A stretch of DNA of 64,000 nucleotides, taken from JAIOTG01 sp964644045 (GTDB lineage Bacteria > Patescibacteriota > Patescibacteriia > Patescibacteriales > JAGXOH01). Under the pieces are notes generated by a model, which did no database searches, was not told where the DNA came from, and worked only from the letters and a program-made list of their open reading frames with translations. This document shows, piece after piece, positions 34,863-43,485 of this stretch. The stretch covers positions 1 to 64,000 of the forward strand of contig CAZXUK010000004.1 of the NCBI GenBank assembly GCA_964644045.1, read 5' to 3'. Each line of letters begins with the position of its first letter. The stretch's first letter is position 1. Made by a program: the position numbers and the translations under genes.

Positions 34863-35888
34863 CTAAATCATTCCTTTTTGCCTGGGTTTTTCCCTGCCTA
34901 AATGCTCATAAGCCAAAGCGGTTACCAAACGACCGCGAGGAGAACGCTCCAAAAATCCGAGTTGCATTAAATAGGGCTCATAAACATCCTCAATTGTGGA
35001 CATGTCCTCGCCAATAGCGGCCGAAATCGTATTAAGCCCTACCGGCCCGCCTCCGAATTTATCAATGATAGTTTCCAAAATTTTTCTGTCAATCCAATCC
35101 AAACCCAAACTGTCCACCTCTAAAAGACCCAGGGCCTCCAAACAAAGTTTCTCTTCCAATTTTCCGCTTCCCTTTACTTCGCAATAATCCCTTACTCTTT
35201 TTAAAAGCCGATTGGCAATTCTGGGGGTGCGTCTGGCCCGCTCCGCAATTAAACGGCTGGCTTTGGGGTGAATATCCACCTGCAGAATCCCGGCGCTGCG
35301 GTTTACAATCTGATCAATATCTTCCGGATTGTAAAAATCCAAGTGATAATGAATTCCAAACCTGTCTCGCAGGGGCGCGGATAATAAACTCATTTTAGTG
35401 GTGGCTCCAATAATGGTAAAACGGGAGAGATCAATCCTGACCGTGCGCGCTGACGGGCCCTTACCAATAATGATATCCAAGGCATAATCCTCCATGGCCG
35501 GATATAAAATTTCCTCAATAGAATTATTAAGCCGATGAATCTCATCAATAAAAAGTATATCTCCCTCATTAAGGTTACTTAAAATAGCTGCCAAATCACC
35601 GCTTTTCTCAATAGCCGGTCCGGAAGTTACCCTGATTTGCGCTCCCATTTCATTGGCAATTAAATGGGCCAGGGTGGTTTTGCCCAAACCGGGAGCTCCG
35701 TAAAGCAGGACATGTTCAATTGCCTCACCTCTTTGTTGGGCCGCCTGAATAGTTATTTTTAAATTACTCTTTACTTTCTCTTGCCCGATATATTCGGTTA
35801 ATTTTTTCGGTCGCAAAGTAAAATCCAGGGATTTGTCATCGCCCTGCTCCTCTTTAGAGACTACCCTGTTTGTATCCTCTTCCGCCAT
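34863..35888 (-). CDS. ruvB: Holliday junction branch migration ATPase RuvB
   Basis: AAA+ motor that drives branch migration with RuvA. The 341 residues have FTLRPKKLTEYIGQEKVKSNL, Walker A YGAPGLGKTTLAHLIANEMG (about 64-83), Walker B ILFIDEIHRL, the sensor ATTKMSLLSAPLRDRFG and the C-terminal winged helix ending TYRR-like RGRLVTALAYEHLG. ruvA and ruvC are not in the window. Confidence 0.97.
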   Translation of the reverse strand: MAEEDTNRVVSKEEQGDDKSLDFTLRPKKLTEYIGQEKVKSNLKITIQAAQQRGEAIEHVLLYGAPGLGKTTLAHLIANEMGAQIRVTSGPAIEKSGDLAAILSNLNEGDILFIDEIHRLNNSIEEILYPAMEDYALDIIIGKGPSARTVRIDLSRFTIIGATTKMSLLSAPLRDRFGIHYHLDFYNPEDIDQIVNRSAGILQVDIHPKASRLIAERARRTPRIANRLLKRVRDYCEVKGSGKLEEKLCLEALGLLEVDSLGLDWIDRKILETIIDKFGGGPVGLNTISAAIGEDMSTIEDVYEPYLMQLGFLERSPRGRLVTALAYEHLGREKPRQKGMI

Positions 35889-35996
35889 ATTTATATCTTA
35901 AAATTAAAATCTCCTTATTTTTATTATAACAAATTAACTTGTTTTTTAAAAATCAATGTTTTAAAATAAAAGAAAAAGAAAATAATCAATTTTATT

Positions 35997-36377
35997 ATGA
36001 ATTTTGAAAAATTCCCTCCCCAAAGAGACATAATCTCGGAGATTTTTCCCAACCAAGAAGATTTTAGAAAAAAAGTAAAAGAAACCCTGGAATGGAGCCG
36101 GAAAGGAGGGCCCATGGTGGGGACTCCTCTTTTCTTAAAAGCTGTGGTCGGAAATATAAATATCACTCCGCAAGAATTTGTGGAAATAAATCAGAGAATA
36201 AAACAAGAGGTTAAACAAATAAAGGCTGAAGAAAAACAATCTTCTTCCCAGTCTTTTTCTAAAAATAAAACAGGCAAGGTTTTTAACAAAAAAGATAAAC
36301 AAAAAATGATAAAGGGGGCTGAAGATTGGGAGAAAAGTGAATTAGAGAGATCAGGCGGAGTTAATCCTAATGAATAA
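35997..36377 (+). CDS. Unknown 126-residue protein
   Basis: A basic N-terminal region with FRKKVKETLEWSRKGGPMVGTP and GNINITPQEFVEINQRIKQ is followed by a Ser/Lys-rich disordered tail. No recognised domain or membrane segment. It is divergent from ruvB and ends at a bidirectional hairpin. Confidence 0.65.
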   Translation: MNFEKFPPQRDIISEIFPNQEDFRKKVKETLEWSRKGGPMVGTPLFLKAVVGNINITPQEFVEINQRIKQEVKQIKAEEKQSSSQSFSKNKTGKVFNKKDKQKMIKGAEDWEKSELERSGGVNPNE

Positions 36378-36398
36378 ATTCACCTCAAGGCTCTAAAC

Positions 36399-36424
36399 AA
36401 AAAAAGCTTTATCAAGCTTTTTTT
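36399..36424. terminator. Bidirectional terminator
   Basis: AAAAAAGCTT and AAGCTTTTTT around TATC, between the convergent 126-residue and uvrD genes. Confidence 0.8.
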
Positions 36425-36438
36425 AAGACAATAAATAT

Positions 36439-39400
36439 TTAAAGCTTCCTATAATCACAAATATCCTTATAATCACAATACTTACACAAAGGAGTGGGGC
36501 GGGGCGGATACTCGCCTTTCTTGATTCCCCTGATAGTCTCAACTATTTTTTCCCTGGCCTTATCCAGATCTTTTTCACTCCCCAAAACCTCAATTTCCTG
36601 ATTGGCTTCCAAATAATAAAAGCTCAAAGATTTAATTTCTTGGGAAAATAAATCCCGGGTAGCCAACTGATAGATCAAAAGCTGGAGTTTTTTATTAAAA
36701 TCCAATTTACCTCCTTTAGGCATCTGTCCGGTTTTGTAATCAATTATTTTAATCTTTCCCTCCTCTTCATCTACCCGGTCCATGGCTCCTTTTATGGGAT
36801 AATACTCGCCGTCCACTTCAATCTTGAAATTAAAACTTTTCTCCAAAAGAATGGCCCGAGGCCAATTGTCTTTATGTTTTTGATAAAAATCTTTTAGGAC
36901 TTTCCTGCCTTTATCCCAGCTCTCTTTTTTCTGGGCCTTATTTTCATACCAATCATCTTCCCAGCTTTTTTTATAAAAATCCAGAATCTCTTCATAGCTT
37001 ATTAATTTTCCCTCTTCTTTTTTCTCTTCTGCACCGGCAAACAAGTCTCCCTGACTTAAATTTCGACGAGTATTAATAAGCTCAAAAGTCTTCTGTAGAG
37101 TATTGTGCAGAGTCTTGCCAAAAGAAAAAGAAGCCTTGCCTCTGCTGGGAACTCTTAAAATATGGGCAAATCTATACTGATAAGGGCAATTTAGAAAAGC
37201 GGAAATCTGAGTATAAGAAAAGCCGGAAGGAATAGGCAGTTTATCCTCAGACTGAGAAAAACTTTTTTTATTTTCCGTCTTTTCCAAATCAGTTAAGGCC
37301 TTTTTTTCCTTTTGGCTTGATTTTCGGCTCTGGCCTACCGGATCTTTTACAAAACCGGTTTCCACTAAAAATTGGGAGGGTTTTTTCAAGGTTTTGCCTC
37401 CGCAATCCCGAGCCCAGGAAAGATAAACCTTGCTTTTGCCCCGGGTTAAGGCCACATAAAAAAGCCGGCGCTCCTCTTCCAGGTGAATATCTCCTTCAGG
37501 CAGACTTTCCTTGATCAAAGCCTCGGGCAAGGGCAAGAGTTCTTTTTTCTCTATAGTGGGAAAACGCTTGTCTACTAATTGGGCAATAAAAATATATTTA
37601 AATTCCAATCCTTTGGCGGCATGCACGGTCATAACCTTAATAGCTTCCGGCCCTATATCCAAATCCAGGGGTATATTTCCGCTTTCTCCGGCATCTATCT
37701 CCATCTGTAACTCCTCCAAAAAAACATCCACCTTTTTGTCGACCGAATCAGCTTCAAACCTCTTAATTCTTTGTAAAAATTCTTGGAGCCAGACAGCGAT
37801 TTCTTGGTTATAATTTTCTTCTCGCAGATAATATTTAAGCAAACCGCTATCATTTAAAAAATTAAGGAAAATTTCACTGGCGTTTTTCTCCCTGGCCTGG
37901 CCGGCGTGTTTCTCTATGAGAGGCAAAACCTTTTGTATTTTCTTTTGGGTTTCCGCGCTCAGACCCAGGGCTGAGGCATTATGAAGCACTTCAAACAAAG
38001 TCCAAGACTTTCTGTCTGCCCAATAATTAAACTCGGAAAGTTCCCGGGGACTAAACTTAAAAATAGGCAGGCTAAGCACCCGAAAAAAAGAAACATTGTC
38101 TTGATAACCGGTAATCAATTTGAGATAAGCAATCGCGTCCATTATCTCCGGCTTATTGTAAAGACCTTTGGAAGAATAAAAAATATAAGGCAGACCCGCC
38201 TCGGCCAAATGCTCGCAAACCTCTTCCGCTCCCTGGTTGGTCCGCACCAAGACGGCAAAATCATCCCAGCTCGCCTTCTTGTCTTTTTCCTTAAGCTCTA
38301 TAATTTTTTTTACTATCTCTTTATTCTCCTTCTCTTGAGAATCTGGACTTAAAATTTCTATTTTTCCCTTCTCTTTAGTTTGAGAAACTAACTTTTTATT
38401 AAATTTTTTATTTTCTTTATTTAACTGATATTCTAATCTATTAGGATCATTTTGTTTTATAAAATCATAAGAAGTATTTAAAATATTTTGCCCGTTTCTA
38501 TAATTATTAACCAAAAATATTTGCTTAGCATCCGGATAATCCTTTTTAAACTGCAAAATATTACTCATAGACGCCCCTCTAAATCTAAAAATGGAATTAT
38601 GAACCACAACATTATTGGCTACAAAGTTATGAGCATGCTCTACTTCCAAATCATAAACATTTCGAGTTTCCACTCTCGAATCTATTTTTTTAACTTGTTC
38701 GTAATAAATATCATCCTCTTTGACAACCGGCAAAAACATACCCTCTAAAACATTGCCGGCGGGTATAACCAAGGCCTTTTTGTGAGCAACATTGTTTTTA
38801 GCCACCTTGATTCTGTTTTCGATTATTCCTCCTGTATGTTTTTTTATTTTCCCCGCCACTCTGCCCAAATAATCCAAATTCTTGCTTGTAATACATAATT
38901 TTTTACCTTTTTTTGCTTTAACTAAAGAATAACCCAGATCTTCCAATTTCTTTAAAGTGTCTCTATGGCTAGTCTCCAAGATTAACTGATGATTAAGGGC
39001 CGGGCTTTCCAAATACGCTCCTTTTGCGTATTTAGACCTATAGTTTCTCATACAATTTTCTATCACGATCTTTATTCTCACCTTTCCTCCCCGATTAACC
39101 GCATCCAAGCCGACTTGATGGTAATTCAAATCAACCCCCAGATCATGGGCAAATTGTTTTACTCCCTTTTCCACATTCAACTCTTTATACAACCTCTCGC
39201 TCCATTTTCTTTTGGTCATTACTCCATCTCTTTCAGCAAAACAAACAGTAGGGATACCGTATTTTAAAGAGTACAAATTTTCATAAAACCTGGCTTCTTG
39301 TTCACCCGTAAAAGCTTGCATAACCACCATCTTGTCCGCCGACCTCTCCATTCTTAGCCTTACAGCCGGATCATTGGTGATACCGATTCTCCACCCCAGA

Positions 39401-40608
39401 CCTTCTTTATGCATTAAATATACATAATAATAAACATCGTAATCATCATTATAATCAGAATGGCTATACAAACTATTGGGAACAAAACAAAACATCTTAT
39501 GATTATCAGTTACTTTGATCTTATTTCCCTCTCTGGTTGTAAAAGTTAAAAAATTGGCTTTTTTCTTCTCCTTTTTAACTTTGGAAACTTTATAATGACT
39601 TAAATACCCTCTTCCCACAGCACTGGCCACTTCCTCTCCTTTTTTAATTTTATCAATTCTTTTTGTACCGTCCTTAACTCTTATCAAACTATCCGCAGGC
39701 AAACATTGGTCATCATCTCCCACCATGACTAAATTATTCTTGGGCGTCGCTAATAATTTAATAAGCTCGTATTGTGCCCAATTAGTGTCCTGAAATTCAT
39801 CCAATAAAATATACTTGAATTGGGCTCGGTATTTTTCCAATACAGCCGGCCTTTCCCGGAAAAGTTTTAAGCAATAATTAATCAAATCACCAAAGTCCAG
39901 ATAACTATTCTCTAAAAGCAATTGCTCATAAGTGTGGTAGGCGTGGGCGATTTCTTTGATACGACAAACCTCTTGTTCCGCAATCTCTTTATTAAATTCA
40001 CCATCTTGATCTTGGAAATTGGAAATTGGAAATTGGAAATTCCGGCTCGTTTTTTTGCCTTTTGAACCGCTTAACATGTTATCTAAATTTTGTTCCAATT
40101 CTTCACTATATTCTAAATACTGAGCCGGAGAAATATCCTCGTCTTTGGCTCGGGAAAAATGACTCAACAAGGTTTTGATAAACTTGGTCGGATTGCCCAA
40201 AGGCTTATAATAATCCAGCTCAAACCTGTCCAGATTTTTCTTAAACAAAATATACTGCTCAAACTCATTTAATAGTTTAAAATCAGTAGGTAATCCTATA
40301 GCCAAACCTTCTTGCCGTAAAATTCTCTCGGCAAAACTATGAAAAGTGGAAATCCATAAATCAAAATAACCATAAGTTAAAGCTTCTATTACCCTATCTT
40401 CCATCTCTTGAGCCGCTTTTTCCGTAAAAGTCAAGGCTAAAATCTCCTCCGGCTTGGCCCACTCGCTTCTTATAATGTGGGCTATTCTCTTGGTGATTAC
40501 CGTGGTTTTTCCGGTTCCGGCTCCGGCCACAATCAAAAGCGGCCCTTCTTGGTGTTTGACCGCCTTTTTCTGCTCCGAATTTAGGTTGTCTAAAATATTC
40601 TGGCTCAT
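36439..40608 (-). CDS. uvrD: UvrD/PcrA-type helicase fused to a Cas4/RecB-like nuclease, with intein
   Basis: From the ATG at 40608 (MSQNILDNLNSEQKKAV) the precursor has 1389 residues, of which 370 are an intein. The helicase has Walker A GAGTGKT, motif II DEFQD, motif III GDDDQ-SIFRFRGAS (split by the intein), motif V VMTVHAAKGLEF and motif VI RRLFYVALTRG. The C-terminal PD-(D/E)XK nuclease (about the last 220 residues) shows GAMDRVDEEEGKIKIIDYKTG plus one Cys in FLNCPYQYRF and CKYCDYKDIC, the four cysteines of a Cas4/AddB-type iron-sulfur cluster. It probably works in recombinational repair, in place of RecBCD or AddAB. An ATG further upstream adds 12 unlikely residues. A short repeat of GGAAATT units at 40011-40045 encodes an extra NFQFPISNFQ segment. 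Confidence 0.93.
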   Translation of the reverse strand: MSQNILDNLNSEQKKAVKHQEGPLLIVAGAGTGKTTVITKRIAHIIRSEWAKPEEILALTFTEKAAQEMEDRVIEALTYGYFDLWISTFHSFAERILRQEGLAIGLPTDFKLLNEFEQYILFKKNLDRFELDYYKPLGNPTKFIKTLLSHFSRAKDEDISPAQYLEYSEELEQNLDNMLSGSKGKKTSRNFQFPISNFQDQDGEFNKEIAEQEVCRIKEIAHAYHTYEQLLLENSYLDFGDLINYCLKLFRERPAVLEKYRAQFKYILLDEFQDTNWAQYELIKLLATPKNNLVMVGDDDQCLPADSLIRVKDGTKRIDKIKKGEEVASAVGRGYLSHYKVSKVKKEKKKANFLTFTTREGNKIKVTDNHKMFCFVPNSLYSHSDYNDDYDVYYYVYLMHKEGLGWRIGITNDPAVRLRMERSADKMVVMQAFTGEQEARFYENLYSLKYGIPTVCFAERDGVMTKRKWSERLYKELNVEKGVKQFAHDLGVDLNYHQVGLDAVNRGGKVRIKIVIENCMRNYRSKYAKGAYLESPALNHQLILETSHRDTLKKLEDLGYSLVKAKKGKKLCITSKNLDYLGRVAGKIKKHTGGIIENRIKVAKNNVAHKKALVIPAGNVLEGMFLPVVKEDDIYYEQVKKIDSRVETRNVYDLEVEHAHNFVANNVVVHNSIFRFRGASMSNILQFKKDYPDAKQIFLVNNYRNGQNILNTSYDFIKQNDPNRLEYQLNKENKKFNKKLVSQTKEKGKIEILSPDSQEKENKEIVKKIIELKEKDKKASWDDFAVLVRTNQGAEEVCEHLAEAGLPYIFYSSKGLYNKPEIMDAIAYLKLITGYQDNVSFFRVLSLPIFKFSPRELSEFNYWADRKSWTLFEVLHNASALGLSAETQKKIQKVLPLIEKHAGQAREKNASEIFLNFLNDSGLLKYYLREENYNQEIAVWLQEFLQRIKRFEADSVDKKVDVFLEELQMEIDAGESGNIPLDLDIGPEAIKVMTVHAAKGLEFKYIFIAQLVDKRFPTIEKKELLPLPEALIKESLPEGDIHLEEERRLFYVALTRGKSKVYLSWARDCGGKTLKKPSQFLVETGFVKDPVGQSRKSSQKEKKALTDLEKTENKKSFSQSEDKLPIPSGFSYTQISAFLNCPYQYRFAHILRVPSRGKASFSFGKTLHNTLQKTFELINTRRNLSQGDLFAGAEEKKEEGKLISYEEILDFYKKSWEDDWYENKAQKKESWDKGRKVLKDFYQKHKDNWPRAILLEKSFNFKIEVDGEYYPIKGAMDRVDEEEGKIKIIDYKTGQMPKGGKLDFNKKLQLLIYQLATRDLFSQEIKSLSFYYLEANQEIEVLGSEKDLDKAREKIVETIRGIKKGEYPPRPTPLCKYCDYKDICDYRKL
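38596..39705 (-). other. Intein in the helicase, with GIY-YIG-like endonuclease region
   Basis: 370 codons from Cys (CLPADSLIRVKDGT, block A) to Asn (VVHN, block G), followed by Ser as +1 residue of the extein. Block B is IKVTDNHKMF and block F is VYDLEVEHAHNF. The insertion point is between GDDDQ and SIFRFRG, a conserved ATPase site. The middle holds YYYVYLMHKEGLGWRIGITN, then RLRME and EQEARFYENLYSLKYG, which fit the GIY...YIG, Arg and Glu positions of a GIY-YIG nuclease rather than LAGLIDADG or HNH. Splicing residues look intact. Confidence 0.88.
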
Positions 40609-40650
40609 TAATTTTATAATATCTAAATAAAAAACTAAAAGCAAATAAAA

Positions 40651-40677
40651 AATGAACGTTCCGTAGGAACGTTCATT
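40651..40677 (-). terminator. Perfect-stem terminator overlapping a stop codon
   Basis: AATGAACGTTCC/GGAACGTTCATT (12 bp) with a 3-base loop, followed by T6 on the minus strand. It overlaps the stop of the 137-residue gene. Confidence 0.85.
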
Positions 40678-41089
40678 ACTTCAAAGACTGAAAAGAGTGG
40701 AGGGTGATATCAGCCATGGTTTTAAAATTTCGACTCATATAAAAACCGATTTCCCGGCCGGTAGAAGAATAAAACATATAATACATACCGGCGCCCATTT
40801 CCTGATAATCCTTGAGTTGCATACATCTGATTTCAGCTCTTTCCTGGAAAATAGAGCTAAGCAAAAAACAAATATTGGCTGCCCGACGCAAGCCCTCTCC
40901 GCTCACTTCCTTATTTAAATAATCAGTGGCAAACCAGCTTTCCGGATTGTCTTTAACAAGCTTGCTTAACAAATCCGCCACATACAAACCGCATTTAAAA
41001 AGAGCGGAATCAATCAAGCCCTGCCTGGCTATCTCCTGCAAAATCATCCGCCTGAACTCCTCTTTAAGCTTATCCGGGCTGATTTCCAA
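40676..41089 (-). CDS. Unknown 137-residue protein
   Basis: Helical soluble protein (LKEEFRRMILQEIARQGLID, LFKCGLYVADLLSKLVKD, GLRRAANICFLLSSIFQER) without a recognised domain. No ATG opens the frame. TTG at 41089 is the best start, with a GGATGAGG stretch about 15 bases ahead; rare ATT starts just upstream are possible. It follows a 34-residue gene by about 27 bp and the two probably share an mRNA ending at 40651. Confidence 0.65.
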   Translation of the reverse strand: MEISPDKLKEEFRRMILQEIARQGLIDSALFKCGLYVADLLSKLVKDNPESWFATDYLNKEVSGEGLRRAANICFLLSSIFQERAEIRCMQLKDYQEMGAGMYYMFYSSTGREIGFYMSRNFKTMADITLHSFQSLK

Positions 41090-41116
41090 AATAATTCCCG
41101 AATCCTCATCCTTTCT

Positions 41117-41221
41117 TTAGCTTAAAAAGCTTATTTCCTGTAAAAAATCATTTAAATCCATGTCCTCAAGTTTCAATTTTTTCTTTTTAAATTCTTCCAG
41201 AATAACCACTTTTCCAGTCAC
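41117..41221 (-). CDS. 34-residue peptide gene
   Basis: GTG start at 41221-41219 with a strong AAGGAGG five bases upstream, giving 34 residues (TGKVVILEEFKKKKLKLEDM and onward) ending at TAA 41117. Basic then acidic, no membrane segment. The RBS and the short gap to the next gene make it credible despite its size. Confidence 0.55.
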   Translation of the reverse strand: MTGKVVILEEFKKKKLKLEDMDLNDFLQEISFLS

Positions 41222-41292
41222 TTTTACCTCCTTTTTTAAATTTTAAGGGACGACTTTCTTGATTTTATTATAATTTAAAATTTTTCGCAAAT

Positions 41293-41910
41293 TTATTGCT
41301 TAAAAACATCTAAAAGCTCTGCCGGAGTATCAACCAAATAATCAGGGTGGGCGGAATTCATAATTTCTCGCCCGTGAAAACCCCAGCTAACTCCTATGGT
41401 GGTTATGCCCGCTTTTTTACCCTCATAAATATCTCCGGTAGTGTCTCCCACATAATAAATTTTACTCTCCGGATTTCTCTCTTTCACCTTTTCGATTTTT
41501 TTAACCTTACTTCTTTCTTTGTCAGCCCCGACCACCTCTTCAATTACTGTTATATTTTTAGACTGCAAGGCTTTATCTACTACCCGGGACAAATTGGAGC
41601 TGATAATGACTAATCTGTAATCTTGGGACAGCCTTTCCAAGGCCTCGCTAACTCCGGGAAAAACCGAAACCTTATTCATATTCTCGGCCAAATTGTCAGC
41701 CATCTCTTGCAAAAACTTCTCCGAGTTCTTGTGGCTGATTCCATTATTGCCCCAGCCATCAAAAAAATTTCCTTTAAAAAACTCGGTAAACTCCTGTTTG
41801 TTTTTTAATTTTTTACAATTATATTTAGGGGCTAAATCATTATAAATGGAAAAAACCAAACTTAGGGAGTCAACAATCACTCCGTCATAATCAAAAATAA
41901 TTATATCCAT
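41293..41910 (-). CDS. HAD-family phosphatase
   Basis: A 205-residue haloacid dehalogenase hydrolase. Motif I is IIIFDYDGVIVDS (nucleophile Asp and general acid Asp), motif II is VIISSNLS, motif III is a Lys around KERSKVKK, and motif IV is YYVGDTTGDIYEGKKAGI. A helical cap lies between motifs I and II. It resembles phosphoglycolate phosphatase (Gph) and related small-molecule phosphatases; the substrate cannot be settled. Confidence 0.88.
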   Translation of the reverse strand: MDIIIFDYDGVIVDSLSLVFSIYNDLAPKYNCKKLKNKQEFTEFFKGNFFDGWGNNGISHKNSEKFLQEMADNLAENMNKVSVFPGVSEALERLSQDYRLVIISSNLSRVVDKALQSKNITVIEEVVGADKERSKVKKIEKVKERNPESKIYYVGDTTGDIYEGKKAGITTIGVSWGFHGREIMNSAHPDYLVDTPAELLDVFKQ

Positions 41911-41963
41911 AAAAAAAATAAGTATAAAAAGTAAATTAAGTTAAATAAGTGACTAGGTCCAAA

Positions 41964-42434
41964 CTAATTCAAAATAAACAAAGCTAAATTAAGTCCGGTT
42001 GCGAAAAGGACCCAAGCCAGATAAGGAATTAATAAATAAGCCGCGCGCTTATCCACCTTGTAAAACAAAACTATCAAAATAATTATCAAAATATCCAGCA
42101 AAATTATATCAGCCAAAGCCCAGCCGATCTGTTGCAGGCCGAAAAAGAGATAAGACCAAAGAAAATTGAAAAAAAGATGGATAAAGAACAATATCAAAGC
42201 GGCAATGGTTAAATGACTTCTTCTTCTTTGCTCCTCAACCAAGAAAGCGGCCCAGGCTATTAAAAAATAAAGCAGGATCCAAACAGGGGCAAACAACCAA
42301 CCGGGAGGAGTAAAAAAGGGTTTATTCAAAGTCATATACCAAGTGGACACACTGATGGCGGTAAAAAAAGAGCCTAAAATACCAATGCCTTCGCAAATGG
42401 CTACAAAAAATAAGAAAATTAAAATTTTTTTCAT
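41964..42434 (-). CDS. tspO: TspO/MBR family membrane protein
   Basis: A 156-residue protein with five transmembrane helices. Family motifs: WYMTLNKPFFTPPGWLFAPVW, the LIAWAAFLV helix, NFLWSYLFFGLQQIGWALADI and LLIPYLAWVLFATGLN. TspO proteins bind porphyrins and other hydrophobic ligands; the physiological role in this group is unknown. Stand-alone gene on the minus strand. Confidence 0.93.
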   Translation of the reverse strand: MKKILIFLFFVAICEGIGILGSFFTAISVSTWYMTLNKPFFTPPGWLFAPVWILLYFLIAWAAFLVEEQRRRSHLTIAALILFFIHLFFNFLWSYLFFGLQQIGWALADIILLDILIIILIVLFYKVDKRAAYLLIPYLAWVLFATGLNLALFILN

Positions 42435-42499
42435 GTGGTTTAATAAATTATTATCTGACTTCAGTATATCATAAATTTTTTAGAAAAAAAGTCAAAAAA

Positions 42500-42525
42500 A
42501 TTGAACATACCATAGTATGTTCAAT
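42500..42525 (-). terminator. Final terminator left of the GC-rich block
   Basis: ATTGAACATAC/GTATGTTCAAT, a perfect stem with a 4-base loop and T7 on the minus strand. It faces transcripts coming from the GC-rich island. Confidence 0.75.
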
Positions 42526-42695
42526 AGTATATTCATTTCTTTATAATTTATAACAGTGAATTTTCTCAATGCCCGCGGAATCCTGCGCCATGTCCCGTTT
42601 ATTACCAAATAATTTATAAGATATGTTCTGCGCAGTTCCGCGTTCGTTCCGCGCGGTTCCGCGAATTGAGAGGGATCACCCTCTTAATTAAAAAA
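42526..42695. other. Structured intergenic DNA left of the 92-nt element
   Basis: CTCAATGCCCGCGGAA (42564-42580) pairs with TTCCGCGAATTGAG (42658-42671), enclosing GC-rich repeats (TTCCGCG at three places). No ORF. It could be a small RNA or part of the island boundary. Confidence 0.4.
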
Positions 42696-42787
42696 CCGGC
42701 AAAAGTCTGTAGAGTGTGTTTGTAAGGAAATTTTACGAGGAGAGAGATTCGTGTTAATTTCCTCGCCACTCTACAGGCCCTTGCCGG
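42696..42787 (-). ncRNA. 92-nt structured 3' element, copy 1
   Basis: On the minus strand it folds as one long interrupted hairpin: CCGGCAA/TTGCCGG outside, CTGTAGAGTG/CACTCTACAG in the middle, GGAAATT/AATTTCC and a short inner stem, then TTTTTT. So it can end transcription of the ubiquitin-like operon. An almost identical copy (one difference) is at 54633-54724. Confidence 0.7.
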
Positions 42788-42805
42788 CCTAAAATAAAAT
42801 GAGGT

Positions 42806-42835
42806 GGAGGCGAGGGTAAACTAATCCTCGCCTCC
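42806..42835 (-). terminator. Hairpin after the last gene of the ubiquitin-like operon
   Basis: GGAGGCGAGG/CCTCGCCTCC with a 10-base loop and an AT-rich tail, 5 bp after the stop of the 70-residue gene and 18 bp before the 92-nt element. Confidence 0.65.
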
Positions 42836-42839
42836 TTGG

Positions 42840-43052
42840 TTATTGTTTGTCCAAGGTGTCGGGCGGTGTTCTGCCCGGACATCTCTTGGAATTGCCCGCC
42901 GGGTTCATCCGGGACTTGATGGAGTCCATCTCGTCTTTCCAGATTTCACCGGCGGAACACTCGCTTGCGGGTTTTCCGGCCTCCCGCTTGTCTCGGCAAT
43001 CGAGACAATAAGGAAAGTTATTCCGGCGCCCGCATCCGAGGCACCCGATCAT
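42840..43052 (-). CDS. Small zinc-binding-like protein
   Basis: A 70-residue protein beginning MIGCLGCGRRNNFPYCLDCR, two closely spaced CxxC pairs that suggest a zinc finger, followed by a charged tail. The RBS AAGGAGGTGATGG lies about 5 bases before the start. Last gene of the GC-rich operon. No named family; a RING-like role as an E3 is tempting in this context, but only four cysteines are present, so I do not claim it. Confidence 0.6.
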   Translation of the reverse strand: MIGCLGCGRRNNFPYCLDCRDKREAGKPASECSAGEIWKDEMDSIKSRMNPAGNSKRCPGRTPPDTLDKQ

Positions 43053-43071
43053 TAACCATCACCTCCTTTCA

Positions 43072-43485
43072 TTATTCCAGCCCCCGGGTTCCGATAACAA
43101 GACCGTTCTCATCATCGGACTCGAGGGTGATCATAAATCCGGAATCGGCGATTGTGTCCTCCACCTCGCCGATTAGACGCAGAAGGTCATCACCCGGTTT
43201 CCATGACCATTCCCGGTCCATAAAGCGAACCGACCTGCCGTCCAGAAGCGCTTTATTGACCCGCGCGGCCAGATCGGCCAGGAACCAAATCTGCGCTTCC
43301 TCCGGGGTGGCCTGAGAATAATCCACCTCCCAAGCGTCCTCATGAGCGAGGAAACCGGCGAACAATTCACCCGGCTTAACTTCCTCGCCCAGAGCCAGAG
43401 GCCGGGCGCTTAAGAGAAGATTGGTCCCGATAAAGGTCCGGGATCGACCCCGGAAAGGACCGGAGAGAATAGTAATTTTAATCAT
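43072..43485 (-). CDS. Unknown 137-residue protein of the GC-rich operon
   Basis: Soluble acidic protein: the N-terminal strand-rich segment IKITILSGPFRGRSRTFIG, a middle with FAGFLAHEDAWEVDYSQAT and a helix EEAQIWFLADLAARVNKALL. No recognised family. It overlaps the upstream gene by 4 bp (ATGA-type), so translation is coupled. Confidence 0.65.
   Translation of the reverse strand: MIKITILSGPFRGRSRTFIGTNLLLSARPLALGEEVKPGELFAGFLAHEDAWEVDYSQATPEEAQIWFLADLAARVNKALLDGRSVRFMDREWSWKPGDDLLRLIGEVEDTIADSGFMITLESDDENGLVIGTRGLE

Noticed and set aside
42840..43052. RING-type E3 ligase for the Ubl system
   Set aside because: Only two CxxC pairs are present; a RING needs eight metal ligands.
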